A DNA stretch of 64,000 bases from Ruminococcus sp. (GCA_017475555.1 JAFVFL010000028.1:1-64000); one strand, 5' to 3'. Shown: positions 42,078-52,200, counted from the stretch's first letter. A program made the numbers and translations. The notes: generated by a model from the sequence alone, not told the origin.

Positions 42078-42884
42078 ATGAAGCTGAAATACCTTTCCTC
42101 GCCGTACCTTGTGTGGATGGTCGTGTTCATACTCGTCCCGCTGCTGATGATAGCTTACTTCGCCTTCACCACCGACAGCGGCAGCCTTACGATAAAATAC
42201 CTCTCCGATGTAGGTCAGTACGCCAACATCTTCGTCCGCTCCATTTGGCTCGCCCTCATAGCTACCGTGATATGCCTTATCATAGCCTATCCCGTGGCGT
42301 TTATCCTCTCACGCATGGACAAGCACAGACAGGGGACTATGCTTATGATAGTCATGCTGCCGATGTGGATGAACTTCCTGCTGCGTACCTACGCATGGAT
42401 GACGCTGCTTGCGAACAACGGTATAATAAACCACCTGCTCGCACTTGCCGGCTTAGGCCCTGTGAAGCTGATAAACACCTCCGGGGCAGTCGTTCTCGGC
42501 ATGGTGTACAATTACCTCCCGTTCATGATACTTCCGCTGTACTCAGTAATGGAGAAGATAGACGGCAGCCTCTTTGAAGCAGCCTCAGACCTCGGGTGCA
42601 GCTCGTCGCAGACTCTTTTCCGGGTGATAATCCCCCTGAGTATGCCCGGAATAACCTCCGGAGTAACTATGGTGTTCGTTCCGGCAATATCCACATTCAT
42701 TATTTCCAGAATGCTCGGCGGCGGCTCGAATCTGCTCATCGGCGATCTTATCGAGATGCAGTTCCTCGGCAATTCCTATAACCCTCACCTCGGAGCAGCG
42801 ATATCGCTCGTGCTCATGGTGATAATACTTGTGATAATGACCGTCATGAACCAGTTCGACCCGGACGATCAGGTGCTGATGTGA
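42078..42884 (+). CDS. potB: Spermidine/putrescine ABC permease PotB
   Basis: The 268-residue inner-membrane permease has six hydrophobic segments and the binding-protein-dependent transport (EAA) motif in FEAASDLGCSSSQTLFRVIIPLSMPGI, which docks on PotA. It starts right after the potA stop and is followed by potC after 15 bp, in the usual potABCD order. Confidence 0.94.
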   Translation: MKLKYLSSPYLVWMVVFILVPLLMIAYFAFTTDSGSLTIKYLSDVGQYANIFVRSIWLALIATVICLIIAYPVAFILSRMDKHRQGTMLMIVMLPMWMNFLLRTYAWMTLLANNGIINHLLALAGLGPVKLINTSGAVVLGMVYNYLPFMILPLYSVMEKIDGSLFEAASDLGCSSSQTLFRVIIPLSMPGITSGVTMVFVPAISTFIISRMLGGGSNLLIGDLIEMQFLGNSYNPHLGAAISLVLMVIILVIMTVMNQFDPDDQVLM

Positions 42885-42899
42885 GAGGAGGAAGATAAG

Positions 42900-43703
42900 T
42901 TGAAAAAGCTCGGAAAAATATACCTTGCACTCGTTCTCCTGTTCCTGTATGTGCCTATCTTCGTGCTGATAGTGTTCTCGTTCAACGAGACAAAGAGCAG
43001 GAGCGTTTTCAGCGGCTTTACCCTCGACTGGTACGTAAGGCTGTTCCACAACAGGATAATCATATCCTCGCTGGTGAATACCATAATAATCGCAGTTTCT
43101 GCAAGCGTCATCTCCACTGTCCTCGGCACTCTTGCGGCTATCGGCATAAACGGCATGAGAAAGCTCCCCAAGGCTGTCATCATGAACGTCACCAATATAC
43201 CTATCATCAACCCTGAGATAGTCACCGGTGTATCGCTCATGCTGCTGTTTGTATTCTTTGCGGCGAGAATGAACCTCGAATTCGGCTTCGTTACGCTCCT
43301 TATCGCACATATCACGTTCGATGTGCCGTATGTCATACTCAACGTCATGCCGAAGTTCAATCAGATGGACCCGCATATCTACGAGGCGGCTCAGGATCTT
43401 GGGTGCAGCCCGCTGAGTGCGTTCAGAAAGGTCGTTCTGCCGGAGATAATGCCCGGAGTTGTGTCGGGGTTTCTGATGTCATTCACATATTCTCTCGATG
43501 ATTTCGTTGTCAGCTACTTCACAAGCGGCTCGACCTCGCAGACCCTGCCGATAACGATATACTCCATGACCCGCAGAAAGGTATCGCCGGAGATAAATGC
43601 ACTTTCGACTATAATCTTCATAGTCGTTATAATCGTGCTTGTAGTCAAGAATGCTATAGAAAAGCGTGCGGCTGTCAAGAGCGGTCAGGTAAAGGAGGGG
43701 TGA
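42900..43703 (+). CDS. potC: Spermidine/putrescine ABC permease PotC
   Basis: The 267-residue permease has six membrane segments and the EAA motif YEAAQDLGCSPLSAFRKVVLPEIMPGV. It pairs with PotB in the membrane. The start is TTG 42900 behind GAGAGGAGG. It ends 3 bp before potD. Confidence 0.94.
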   Translation: MKKLGKIYLALVLLFLYVPIFVLIVFSFNETKSRSVFSGFTLDWYVRLFHNRIIISSLVNTIIIAVSASVISTVLGTLAAIGINGMRKLPKAVIMNVTNIPIINPEIVTGVSLMLLFVFFAARMNLEFGFVTLLIAHITFDVPYVILNVMPKFNQMDPHIYEAAQDLGCSPLSAFRKVVLPEIMPGVVSGFLMSFTYSLDDFVVSYFTSGSTSQTLPITIYSMTRRKVSPEINALSTIIFIVVIIVLVVKNAIEKRAAVKSGQVKEG

Positions 43704-43706
43704 GGC

Positions 43707-44984
43707 ATGGATATAAGGAAGCTGCTTGCAGCGGCTGCTGCTCCGTTTCTTATGCTCAGTCTGCTCACAGGCTGTACTGCTGCGGAAACTGCCGATGAAC
43801 CGGAGGAGGAAGAGGAGAGCGAGGCTCAGACCCTTACTATTGCCGACCCGGATTACTATTCAAGATTCAAGGGTCAGGGGCTCTCGATAAACGTCTACAA
43901 CTGGGGAGAATATATCTCAGACGGTGCGGACGACGGCACTCTTGATGTGAACGGTGAATTTGAAAAGCTCACCGGTATCAAGGTGAACTACACCAACTAC
44001 GCCACAAATGAGGAGCTTTACGCAAAGCTCAAGGGCGGTGCGGCTTCGTATGATGTCGTTATCCCCTCGGATTACATGATATCCAAAATGATAAAGGAGG
44101 GACTTGTCCAGCCGATAGACTTTGACAATATCCCGAATTTCGGGTACATCATGGAGGATTTCAGAAATCTTGCGTATGACCCGGACAATGCCTACTCAGT
44201 GCCGTATACCTGGGGAACTGTCGGCATAATCTACGATTCCACGGTCATAGATATCCCGGAGGAGGACATAGACTGGGATATCCTCTGGAACGAGGACTAC
44301 GCCGACGAGATACTCATGTTCGACAATCCCCGTGACGCCTTCGCAATTGCGGAGCTGATATGCGGCTATTCCCTCAATACTGAGGACAGCAGCGAGCTTG
44401 AGCAGGCAGCATTCAGGCTCAGGCAGCAGAAGCGTATCGTTCAGGGCTATGTCATGGACGAGGTGTTCGACAAGATGGGCGGCGGCGACGCACTTATCGC
44501 CCCATACTACGCCGGAGACGCCCTGACTATACTTGAGGACAATGACGCTCTCTCGTTCGTTGTCCCGAAAAGCGGCACGAACAGGTTCATCGACGCTATG
44601 TGTATCCCGTCAAGCTCCCGTCAGAAGGAGGCTGCGGAGATGTACATCAACTTCATGTGCGAGCCGGATATAGCCTTTGCCAATATTGATTATATATGCT
44701 ATTCCACCCCGCATTCCGCTGCCTTTGAAATGCTTGACGAGGAAACTCAGAACAGTCCGGTCTCATACCCCGACAGCGAATTTGTAAGAGACAAGACCAC
44801 TGTGTTTGTGAATCTCTCTGACGAGGCGAATCAGAAAATGCAGGATCTGTGGACGGAGATGAAGTCCGCTGAGGACGAGAACTCGAACAAGTGGCTCGCT
44901 CCGGTATTCCTTGTTTTCTGCATACTTCTGATGATATTCGTCCTGATAAGGCGGCATATCAAGAACAAGAAGGATATATTCTGA
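43707..44984 (+). CDS. potD: Spermidine/putrescine-binding lipoprotein PotD with extra C-terminal membrane helix
   Basis: The 425-residue protein captures polyamines outside the cell. It has a lipobox LLTGC (Cys about residue 23), an acidic tether and the PotD fold: INVYNWGEYIS, NYTNYATNEELYAKLKGGAASYDVVIPSDYM, YSVPYTWGTVGIIYD, and IDAMCIPSSSRQKEAAEMYINFM. Unusually, the C-terminus adds a hydrophobic helix (about 396-416) and a basic tail RRHIKNKKDIF, so the protein may be anchored at both ends. AAAGGAGGGG precedes ATG 43707. Confidence 0.92.
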   Translation: MDIRKLLAAAAAPFLMLSLLTGCTAAETADEPEEEEESEAQTLTIADPDYYSRFKGQGLSINVYNWGEYISDGADDGTLDVNGEFEKLTGIKVNYTNYATNEELYAKLKGGAASYDVVIPSDYMISKMIKEGLVQPIDFDNIPNFGYIMEDFRNLAYDPDNAYSVPYTWGTVGIIYDSTVIDIPEEDIDWDILWNEDYADEILMFDNPRDAFAIAELICGYSLNTEDSSELEQAAFRLRQQKRIVQGYVMDEVFDKMGGGDALIAPYYAGDALTILEDNDALSFVVPKSGTNRFIDAMCIPSSSRQKEAAEMYINFMCEPDIAFANIDYICYSTPHSAAFEMLDEETQNSPVSYPDSEFVRDKTTVFVNLSDEANQKMQDLWTEMKSAEDENSNKWLAPVFLVFCILLMIFVLIRRHIKNKKDIF

Positions 44985-45004
44985 AAACTGGCAAGTGAGG
45001 AAAA

Positions 45005-45961
45005 TTGTTTACTGAAAATCTGATATTCAGCCTGAACGCCACCGTTCCGGTGTTCCTGATGATGGTGTTCGGCTATGTAATGTTCAAGGTCGGGCTGCTC
45101 GATGAGCATACGACCTCGCAGCTCAATAAATTCACATTCAGGACTACTCTCCCGGCATTGCTTTTCTCCGACCTTTCGACTGCGGATTTCAGAGCAGTAT
45201 GGGACGGAAAATTCGCTTTGTTCTGTGCGGCAGCGACTGTCATAAGCACCGGTATCGCTGTGCTGTATTCGCTCCTGCACAGGGACAGGGCTGAGCGGGG
45301 GGAGATAGTTCAGGCGGCGTACCGCAGCAGTGCAGCTGTACTCGGCATTGCGTTCGTCAAGAATATCTACGGCGAGGCGACTATGGCGGCACTGATGATA
45401 GCGGCGACTGTTCCGCTGTATAATATAATTGCAGTGACCGTGCTGTCGCTGACCTCTCCGGAAAATGACAAAACGAAAAGCGGCAGACAGCTTTTTCTCG
45501 ATACACTGAGGGGGATCGTCACAAACCCGATAATCCTCGGCATTGCTGCCGGTATGCTCTGGTCGCTGCTGAAAATACCTCAGCCGGTGATACTCTCCCG
45601 GTCGGTATCGTACCTTGCGAATATGGCAACTCCCCTGTCGCTCATCGCTCTCGGAGCTTCATTCCGCATACGTGATGCAGGCGGCTGCGTAAGGGTAACA
45701 GTCGGGATAGCGTTCATAAAGCTTGTGCTTTTTTGCTGCATATTCCTCCCGGCGGCAGTATTTCTCGGCTTCCGGGGAGAAAAGCTCATTGCGATACTTG
45801 TAATGCTCGGCAGTGCGACTACGGGCAGCTGCTTCGTTATGGCAAAGAATTTCGGGCATAAGGGCACGATAACGGCATTTGCAGTCATGCTCACGACCAT
45901 GTGCAGTGCATTCACCCTTACCGGGTGGCTGTTCGTGCTGAGAACTCTCGGATATATATAA
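45005..45961 (+). CDS. AEC-family (auxin efflux carrier-like) transporter
   Basis: The 318-residue membrane protein has about ten hydrophobic segments in two halves with the family's Mem_trans pattern (VFLMMVFGYVMFKVGLLDE near the start, PLSLIALGASF and an ATTGSCFVMAKNFG segment late). AEC proteins export or import organic acids such as malate in bacteria; the substrate here is unknown. The start is TTG 45005, 20 bp after potD, and luxS follows after 13 bp, so all may be one transcript. Confidence 0.87.
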   Translation: MFTENLIFSLNATVPVFLMMVFGYVMFKVGLLDEHTTSQLNKFTFRTTLPALLFSDLSTADFRAVWDGKFALFCAAATVISTGIAVLYSLLHRDRAERGEIVQAAYRSSAAVLGIAFVKNIYGEATMAALMIAATVPLYNIIAVTVLSLTSPENDKTKSGRQLFLDTLRGIVTNPIILGIAAGMLWSLLKIPQPVILSRSVSYLANMATPLSLIALGASFRIRDAGGCVRVTVGIAFIKLVLFCCIFLPAAVFLGFRGEKLIAILVMLGSATTGSCFVMAKNFGHKGTITAFAVMLTTMCSAFTLTGWLFVLRTLGYI

Positions 45962-45974
45962 CAGGAGGATAATT

Positions 45975-46454
45975 ATGGAAAAAATAGCAAGCTTCCAGGT
46001 CGATCACACCAAATTCGGCGTTGGTATGTATATCTCACGCATTGACGGGGATATAATAACCTATGATGTCCGCATGGTAAAGCCCAACGGCGGCACATAC
46101 ATCTCAAATCCATCGCTCCACACCATAGAGCACCTCTTTGCGACCTATGCAAGAAGCTCTGAGGTAAAGGACGGAGTTATCTACGTAGGGCCGATGGGCT
46201 GCCGCACGGGATTCTATCTTCTCACAAGGGACAGCATTTCCGCAGAGCGGGCGATAAAGCTCGTGAGGGACGCTTACCGGTTCATTGCGGACTTTGACGG
46301 CGAGATACCCGGCTGCACAGTTGTCGAGTGCGGAAATTATTTAGAGCACGACCTTGAAGCCGCACGCAGAGATGTTCTTCCGCTGCTTGAAAGGCTTGAG
46401 GGCTACACACCGGAAATGCTGGAGTATTCATGGCATTTTGGACGCAGCGAGTGA
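45975..46454 (+). CDS. luxS: S-ribosylhomocysteine lyase LuxS
   Basis: LuxS splits S-ribosylhomocysteine into homocysteine and the AI-2 precursor DPD, in the methyl cycle that also connects to polyamine synthesis. The 159 residues carry the metal site SLHTIEHLFATYAR (H-x-x-E-H), GPMGCRTGFY (catalytic Cys) and PGCTVVECGNYLEHDL (third metal ligand Cys). CAGGAGG precedes ATG 45975. Its location behind a polyamine transporter is metabolically sensible. Confidence 0.95.
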   Translation: MEKIASFQVDHTKFGVGMYISRIDGDIITYDVRMVKPNGGTYISNPSLHTIEHLFATYARSSEVKDGVIYVGPMGCRTGFYLLTRDSISAERAIKLVRDAYRFIADFDGEIPGCTVVECGNYLEHDLEAARRDVLPLLERLEGYTPEMLEYSWHFGRSE

Positions 46455-46511
46455 TTTTTGTGCAGGTATACGAATTTTTCGCTTATTCATGATATCGTCA
46501 GCCGGCTGTCG

Positions 46512-46540
46512 TTGTATTTTCACATAAAATGGTGTATAAT
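46512..46540 (+). promoter_or_regulatory. Promoter upstream of the MITE and M23 peptidase gene
   Basis: TTGTAT (46512-46517), a 17-bp spacer and TATAAT (46535-46540). The -10 box ends 7 bp before the mobile element, so the transcript would start at or within the element. Confidence 0.75.
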
Positions 46541-46547
46541 ACTACTA

Positions 46548-46705
46548 TTGCTCCCCCAACTAAACCCTGCCAACCAATGCTCGGCATAAAGAAAATTTCT
46601 CTGCGTCAGGAAAACTTGAAATACGACAGTATTCCTGCGTTTCCCTTCCTTGATAAATTCCCTTTCTGCCTTCGCCTTTTTGGCAATGTTTAATTGGTGG
46701 AGCAA
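46548..46705. mobile_element. MITE-like element with TA target duplication
   Basis: A 158-bp segment begins TTGCTCCCCCAACTAAAC and ends with the near reverse complement GTTTAATTGGTGGAGCAA (two mismatches). It is flanked by TA on both sides (46546-46547 and 46706-46707). Terminal inverted repeats, TA duplication, small size and absence of a transposase gene are the marks of a MITE of the IS630/Tc1-mariner type. It lies between a promoter and the M23 peptidase gene and so forms part of that gene's leader. Confidence 0.75.
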
Positions 46706-46758
46706 TATAACGAAATGAAATACTGGAGACAGCAGTCCCCGGACTGGAGGAAAAGTTA

Positions 46759-48471
46759 TTGGATATACTCCATAAGGTTGGGAGGTCAGTTATCGACCTC
46801 TTCGCAAGAGCCGGACTTGCCGGCGTTAAATTTGCCGCAGCTGTCCTTATCGCTCTCGGCAAGGCTTTGAAATTCATTCTGCATGAGCTGCTGCTCGTAC
46901 TGAAAATGACATTCCGGGGCGTAAGGTGGATATTCCGGGGAGTTACCGAGGCGTTCCGCAGCCGTGTCGGTGTGACGAATGAGCTTATGAAGGATATCCG
47001 CAGCTCAAGGGGAAAGGGCTTCGTCCCGTGCCTTAAGGCTGTGGTAATGTTCATCGGTTCGTTCCTCTTCGGCGAGGGCGGAGTAGTGTACACGGCGTTC
47101 AACTACCTTGTGCCGATAGTTGCGGTGACGTTCCTTATCGCAGTTATCCGCTACGGCTCCGGGTTTGAATACGGTCTTGTCGTTGAGTACAACGGCAGGG
47201 AGCTTGGCATAATCTCGTCCGAGGCTGACTTTGAGGAGGCTGAGAGAGAGGTGGAGCAGAGAGTTTCCTATGCAGGCGACGGAAAATATTTCGATATGGA
47301 CGCTGCACCGAAATACTCGCTGAGGATAGTCTCCGACAGCGATAAGTACGTTTCGCCGAGCCAGCTTGCAAATATCATGCTCGAATCCTCCGATGAGGAG
47401 CTTACGACGGCTTACGGGATATACATTGACGGGAAATTCATAGGTGCGGTCAAGAGCAAGAATACCATTCAGGACGTTCTCACGGAACGGCTGCTGAACT
47501 ATGAGGTCGAGGGCAACGTCAGGGACGTATCGTATGTCAATAAAATAGAGTATTCCGAGGGTATCTACCTGAGGGAGAGCCTTATGAGCCAGAAGGACGC
47601 TATTGACCTGCTGACCTCAGTAAAGCAGAAGGAGACTGTATATATCGCCCAGAGCGATGATTCTGCCGCAAAGATATGCCAGAAGTACAACATGGAGCTT
47701 GACAGCTTCTATGAGCTGAATCCTGCGGCGGAAAAGGGTATAAGAAAGGGTCAGATGCTGACTGTCACCGAGACAGAGAGCTATCTTCCGATACAGTATA
47801 TCCGTGAGCGTGAAACTCTGTCGTTCATCGACTATGAGACTATCGAGGTGGAGACCAGCTCGCTCAATCTCGGAGTGCGGTCAACGCTTGTGAAGGGAGT
47901 AAGGGGCGAACGGCTGAACACCGTTGAGGTGACATATGTCGAGGGTGTCGAGCGTTCGAGCAAGGTGCTCAGCAGCCGTATAGTGAAGCAGCCTGTTGTC
48001 GAGGAGATAGGCATTGGCACATACACTGCAATGCCGGACGACCCGGATACAGTATTCTTCGGCTCACCGCTCACCGGAAGCGGCTTTTTCGGGTGGCCTC
48101 TTAACGGCGGCTGGGTCAGCGATACCTTCATCAGCAACCGCAATCACAAGGGGCTTGATATAGCAGCTCCGGAGGGAACTGAGATATATGCCGCACGGGA
48201 CGGCGTAGTAACGTCAGCCGGGTGGAATGACGGCGGCTACGGAAATGTTGTGATGATAGACCACATGGACGGATATACCACGATATACGGGCATATGATA
48301 CTGACCATTGCAGTTGAGGGGCAGTATGTGACAAAGGGGCAGCTTATCGGGTATGTCGGGAATACGGGGTATTCGTTCGGAAATCACTGTCACTTTGAGG
48401 TAAGGTATCAGAATATGTGCCTGAATCCTGCGGATTATCTTAACACAACGGATATGAAGCGTGAAGAATAA
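46759..48471 (+). CDS. Membrane-anchored M23 peptidase with LysM and G5 domains
   Basis: This 570-residue protein probably cleaves peptidoglycan cross-bridges. Order: hydrophobic and basic N-terminal region with a membrane helix around 112-132, an unknown extracellular part (140-290), a LysM-like segment (about 295-340, VYIAQSDDSAAKICQKYNMELDSFYELNP), a G5 domain (about 350-420) and an M23 domain (about 440-560) with the zinc ligands in NRNHKGLDIA and NHCHFEVR. A TTG start at 46759 follows GGAGG. It stands behind a promoter interrupted by a MITE. Confidence 0.9.
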   Translation: MDILHKVGRSVIDLFARAGLAGVKFAAAVLIALGKALKFILHELLLVLKMTFRGVRWIFRGVTEAFRSRVGVTNELMKDIRSSRGKGFVPCLKAVVMFIGSFLFGEGGVVYTAFNYLVPIVAVTFLIAVIRYGSGFEYGLVVEYNGRELGIISSEADFEEAEREVEQRVSYAGDGKYFDMDAAPKYSLRIVSDSDKYVSPSQLANIMLESSDEELTTAYGIYIDGKFIGAVKSKNTIQDVLTERLLNYEVEGNVRDVSYVNKIEYSEGIYLRESLMSQKDAIDLLTSVKQKETVYIAQSDDSAAKICQKYNMELDSFYELNPAAEKGIRKGQMLTVTETESYLPIQYIRERETLSFIDYETIEVETSSLNLGVRSTLVKGVRGERLNTVEVTYVEGVERSSKVLSSRIVKQPVVEEIGIGTYTAMPDDPDTVFFGSPLTGSGFFGWPLNGGWVSDTFISNRNHKGLDIAAPEGTEIYAARDGVVTSAGWNDGGYGNVVMIDHMDGYTTIYGHMILTIAVEGQYVTKGQLIGYVGNTGYSFGNHCHFEVRYQNMCLNPADYLNTTDMKREE

Positions 48472-48475
48472 CAGT

Positions 48476-48507
48476 AAACGGCAGCCGCCTGGCTGCCGTT
48501 TTTTTGT
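48476..48507 (+). terminator. Terminator of the M23 peptidase gene
   Basis: AAACGGCAGCC pairs with GGCTGCCGTTT across a 4-nt loop, followed by a long T run. Confidence 0.9.
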
Positions 48508-48513
48508 ATAAAG

Positions 48514-48687
48514 TATCAAGGACGCTCTGCACGGCTGCCGTGCAGAGCGTCCTTTTTGTCCCCTGTGGGGTGTGTGAGATCGTCACCATTTACTCCGACA
48601 CCGGCTCCGACGCCCCCGCCGTTTCCGTCCCCTGTGGGGAGATCATCTGTCAATTTCCTGACGGTATCATGGCTCCGTGTAACTCAC
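48514..48687 (-). ncRNA. Hairpin-array small RNA, locus B (two repeats)
   Basis: Predicted minus-strand RNA of about 170 nt. From a perfect promoter it runs through a leader of about 50 nt, two copies of CCCC-ACA-GGGGAC 69 nt apart, and a perfect 17-bp hairpin (48518-48534 with 48538-48554) that begins five bases after the last repeat. As in locus A, the first repeat is followed by GGAAACGG and the last by AAA. The T run after the hairpin is weak on this strand (CCTTGATACTTT) and stronger on the other, so the terminator call is less sure than in locus A. Confidence 0.65.
48558..48640 (-). repeat. Two palindromic repeats, locus B
   Basis: The cores at 48558-48570 and 48627-48640 are the same GTCCCCTGTGGGG element as in locus A. 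The downstream copy has the same 5' flank TTTCC as three of the locus A copies. Confidence 0.85.
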
Positions 48688-48693
48688 AGGTAA

Positions 48694-48722
48694 ATTATAA
48701 CACGTTTTATGCCGGATGTCAA
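48694..48722 (-). promoter_or_regulatory. Promoter of array RNA, locus B
   Basis: On the minus strand a perfect TTGACA (48722-48717), a 17-bp spacer and a perfect TATAAT (48699-48694), pointing into the repeats. No reading frame follows it. Confidence 0.88.
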
Positions 48723-48844
48723 TACTTTTTGAAAAAATATCGTGACTGACTGCCGGGAGCGGACAAGGCAGGGAGAATATAATAAATAGCAAATAAGCTC
48801 AGGCTTTCTGACCCAAAACGTGAATTCCCGCTGGATACTTGGAC

Positions 48845-48873
48845 TTGACAAATCCTTCTGGATATGGTAGAAT
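48845..48873 (+). promoter_or_regulatory. Promoter of tRNA-Leu
   Basis: TTGACA (48845-48850), a 17-bp spacer and TAGAAT (48868-48873), 17 bp before the tRNA. Confidence 0.8.
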
Positions 48874-48890
48874 ATCTATCAGGGGATCAT

Positions 48891-48973
48891 GCCGAAGTGG
48901 CGGAATGGCAGACGCAGCAGACTCAAAATCTGCCGGGAGTGATCCCGTACGGGTTCAAGTCCCGTCTTCGGCA
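48891..48973 (+). tRNA. tRNA-Leu (anticodon CAA)
   Basis: The acceptor stem GCCGAAG pairs with CTTCGGC. The anticodon stem GCAGA/TCTGC holds a 7-base loop with anticodon CAA at 48924-48926. There is a long class II variable arm and a GGTTCAAGTCC T-arm. The CCA end is not encoded. It reads UUG codons. Confidence 0.96.
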
Positions 48974-48984
48974 CTTTTTATCGC

Positions 48985-49026
48985 AAAGCCGCAGAGCCTG
49001 TTATAGCAGGACTCTGCGGCTTTTAT
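48985..49026 (+). terminator. Terminator of tRNA-Leu
   Basis: AAAGCCGCAGAG pairs with CTCTGCGGCTTT around a loop of about 15 nt, followed by TATT. Confidence 0.85.
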
Positions 49027-49146
49027 TGCTTTAGATATGCACAATAGTCTTGCTTTGGATAAAATGACATGATAATGAACACATCGCCCGCTGCCGCTTA
49101 TACTCATTCTGCAATAAAATAGATTCAAAACTGCACAAACTCCGTA

Positions 49147-49175
49147 TTGACTTTGTAAAACAAATGTGATATAAT
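49147..49175 (+). promoter_or_regulatory. Promoter of the acetylesterase gene
   Basis: TTGACT (49147-49152), a 17-bp spacer and TATAAT (49170-49175) with TGa extension. Confidence 0.85.
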
Positions 49176-49239
49176 TAAATCAGCTAAAAAGTGCATAATT
49201 TCGTATCAAAAATAATTATATCATTTGGAGGGGTCAATC

Positions 49240-52200
49240 ATGAGATTTAAAAAGCTTCTGAGCGGTCTTACCTCTGCGGCTCTCGCCCTCACGGGATTCG
49301 CAGGGACAGGTCTTGCCCGGTCTTCATCTCTCACAGCTTCTGCTGCAACGACTAACTGGAAGTTCGACTTTGGCGGTGCCGGTACAGCAAGCGGCTACAC
49401 AGGAGTTTCCGCCTCGGACAGCTACAGCTCGTCAAAGGGCTACGGCTTCACAGGCTCGGTTTCCGATGTCAGTGCAGGAGGTCCTAATGCTGTTGCGGAC
49501 GCTGTTAAGTTCAGCGGCGGAAAGTTCAACGTAGATCTTCCCAAGGGTCTGTATCAGGTCACTGTTACTATCGGAGATTCTCCACGTTTTTCGGTAAAAA
49601 TGGAGGGTATGCTCCAGATGATGAACCTCACCCGGCTGGGGGCGACGGAGACTATCCAGATACCGGTAACTGACGGACAGCTCAATATCGAGACCGTTGA
49701 GGGAATAAGCGGCGGTGCTCAGTCTATTGCCGCCGTTGAGATAACCCAGCTCAATACCACCGGCGAGATGAAGCCGACTGTATGGATATGCGGCGACTCG
49801 ACCGTTGCCAACTATTACAATCAGGCTGATACCGCTCAGCACGGCTGGGGTCAGTATCTGAACAATTATATAAACACCAACGTCTTTGAAGTACGCAATA
49901 TGGCTACAAGCGGTCAGTATGCAAAGGGCTTCTATGACGGCGGACAGTTCACACCTATCGAATATTACGGCAAGTCCGGAGACTATTTCATCGTATCCAT
50001 CGGTATCAACGATACCAACTATTCAAACGCTGACGAGTACAAGCAGGTCGTTACGACTATGGTCACCAAGGCTAAGGCTAAGGGCATGAATGTTATTCTT
50101 GTAAAGCAGCAGGGCCGTCACGGCGACCTCAGCAGAAGCCCTGTACTCGGCGGACGCTGGTTCGGCGGACAGCTTGACGCTATCGCAGCAGAGCAGAACG
50201 TCACAGTCGTTGACCTGTTCACAGCATGGCAGGATTTCGGCTTCAGTATCGGCGGATATGACGCTATGACTGAATACTATGCGACAAGTGACGACCTTCA
50301 CCAGAGTGCAAAGGGTGCTCAGAAAAATGCAGAGCTTGTCCAGGGGCTTATGAAGATAGGCGATACCGAAATGGACACAAGCGTTTACTACACCTTCAAG
50401 AACACCAACAGCGGTCTGGTAATGGATATTGCAGGCGGTGCTATGGAGGACGGAACCAACGTGCAGCAGTGGGGAGACGGCGGCTATGCAAGCCAGAAGT
50501 GGCAGCTCACTCCGTTCATGAACGGTACTACCTATTATTATGTACACTCCGTTGCTGACCAGAATTACGTGCTCAAGATGATGTCCGGCTCCGACGGCGG
50601 AAACCTTGAGATAGCAAAGTATTCCGGCTCCGACACAGGTATGCTCTTCCAGTTCACCAAGATCGGTGACGGCTCCTACTACATCACCTCACGCCCGTCA
50701 AAGGACACTGAGTTCGTCGAGGTCGCTTCTGCAAGCACAGCAAGCGGTGCGAACGTCCAGCAGTGGGCTTACACCTACAGTAAGTGCCAGAACTGGCAGG
50801 CTGTAACATCTCCTGCAACAACAACGGCACCTGAGACGACCACAACTACCACCACGACAACTACCGCCGAGGCTGCGACCACCACATCATCGACTGCACC
50901 GGTCATGGGGCAGACAGACCCTCCGGAGGTAAGAACGAGCATAGTTTCCAATACCGAGATAGTGCCCGGCGGCACAAGACTGAATGCGGACTATATCAAG
51001 TACAGAAAGGGCGACGCAAACAAGGACGGAAAGGTAAATATCGCCGACGCAATTGCTATTCTCCAGAACCTTGCTAACTCTGAGAAATATCCTCTTGACG
51101 ATATAGCTCTCTGGAACGCCGATATCGACGATGACGGACTTACAGGTGCTGACGCTATAACGGTGCAGATGGCTGACGCAGGTGCAGCTGTGCTTCCTGA
51201 GACTGCCGTGCCGGTAGAGCAGTATATCACACTTCCCGACGAGACACGCATAGTCACTACTATCATACAGCTGACAGAGACTACTACACAGCCGATAGTC
51301 ACTACCACAACAGACCCGCATTACTACGCTGTAGACCAGGTGTGGGAGGATAGCTGGGTAGAGGATTCCAATACCGGCTTCACAAAGATATCGTCCGATA
51401 TGGGCACGACCGATAATGTCGGCTATATCAACTTCAACAACGTTATCGGCAGCAGCCTCACATTCACAGTGAATGTTGAGTCAAAAGGCAATTACATGAC
51501 TCATATCCGTTTTGCGAACGGTGCGGCAGCTGACAGACAGACAAAGATATTCGTAAACGGCAATACTGATGAATTCTGGCTCCAGTCCTTCCCCGGCACC
51601 GGTGCATGGACTACATGGCTCGAATACGGCATAGTTATTCCGCTCAACGCAGGACAGAACACAATAAGGTTCGAGTCCGCAGTTTCTGAGGGCGGCCCGA
51701 ATATCGACTACATCACACTCACTCTCACTGATGAGCCTATCGCTGAGACGTTTGACCCGAACTCCTATCAGCAGATGCTTGATGACGCAAAGCCGACTAT
51801 CTTCATTGCCGGTGACTCGACTGTACAGAGCTACCGTGCAAGCTACGCTCCGCAGCAGGGCTGGGGCTACTACCTTGCAGATTACTTCACTGACGGAGTG
51901 AACGTTGCAAACCACTCTATCGCAGGACGCAGCTCAAAGAAGTTCTATGATGAGGGAAGGTGGGCGACGATCGCTGACAACCTTAAAGAGGGCGACTATG
52001 TAATGATACAGTTTGCTATCAATGACTCCGGTGCGTCAAATGCTGACAGATACGCTCCGGTATGCGGTGATGTCAACAACCCGGCGGACGGCTCATATGA
52101 GTGGTACATGACAGAGTTCATCAAGTCCGCACAGGCAAAGGGTGCAACTCCGATACTCGTCACTACCGTTATCGGCATGAAGGCTTACTCGAACGGAAAG

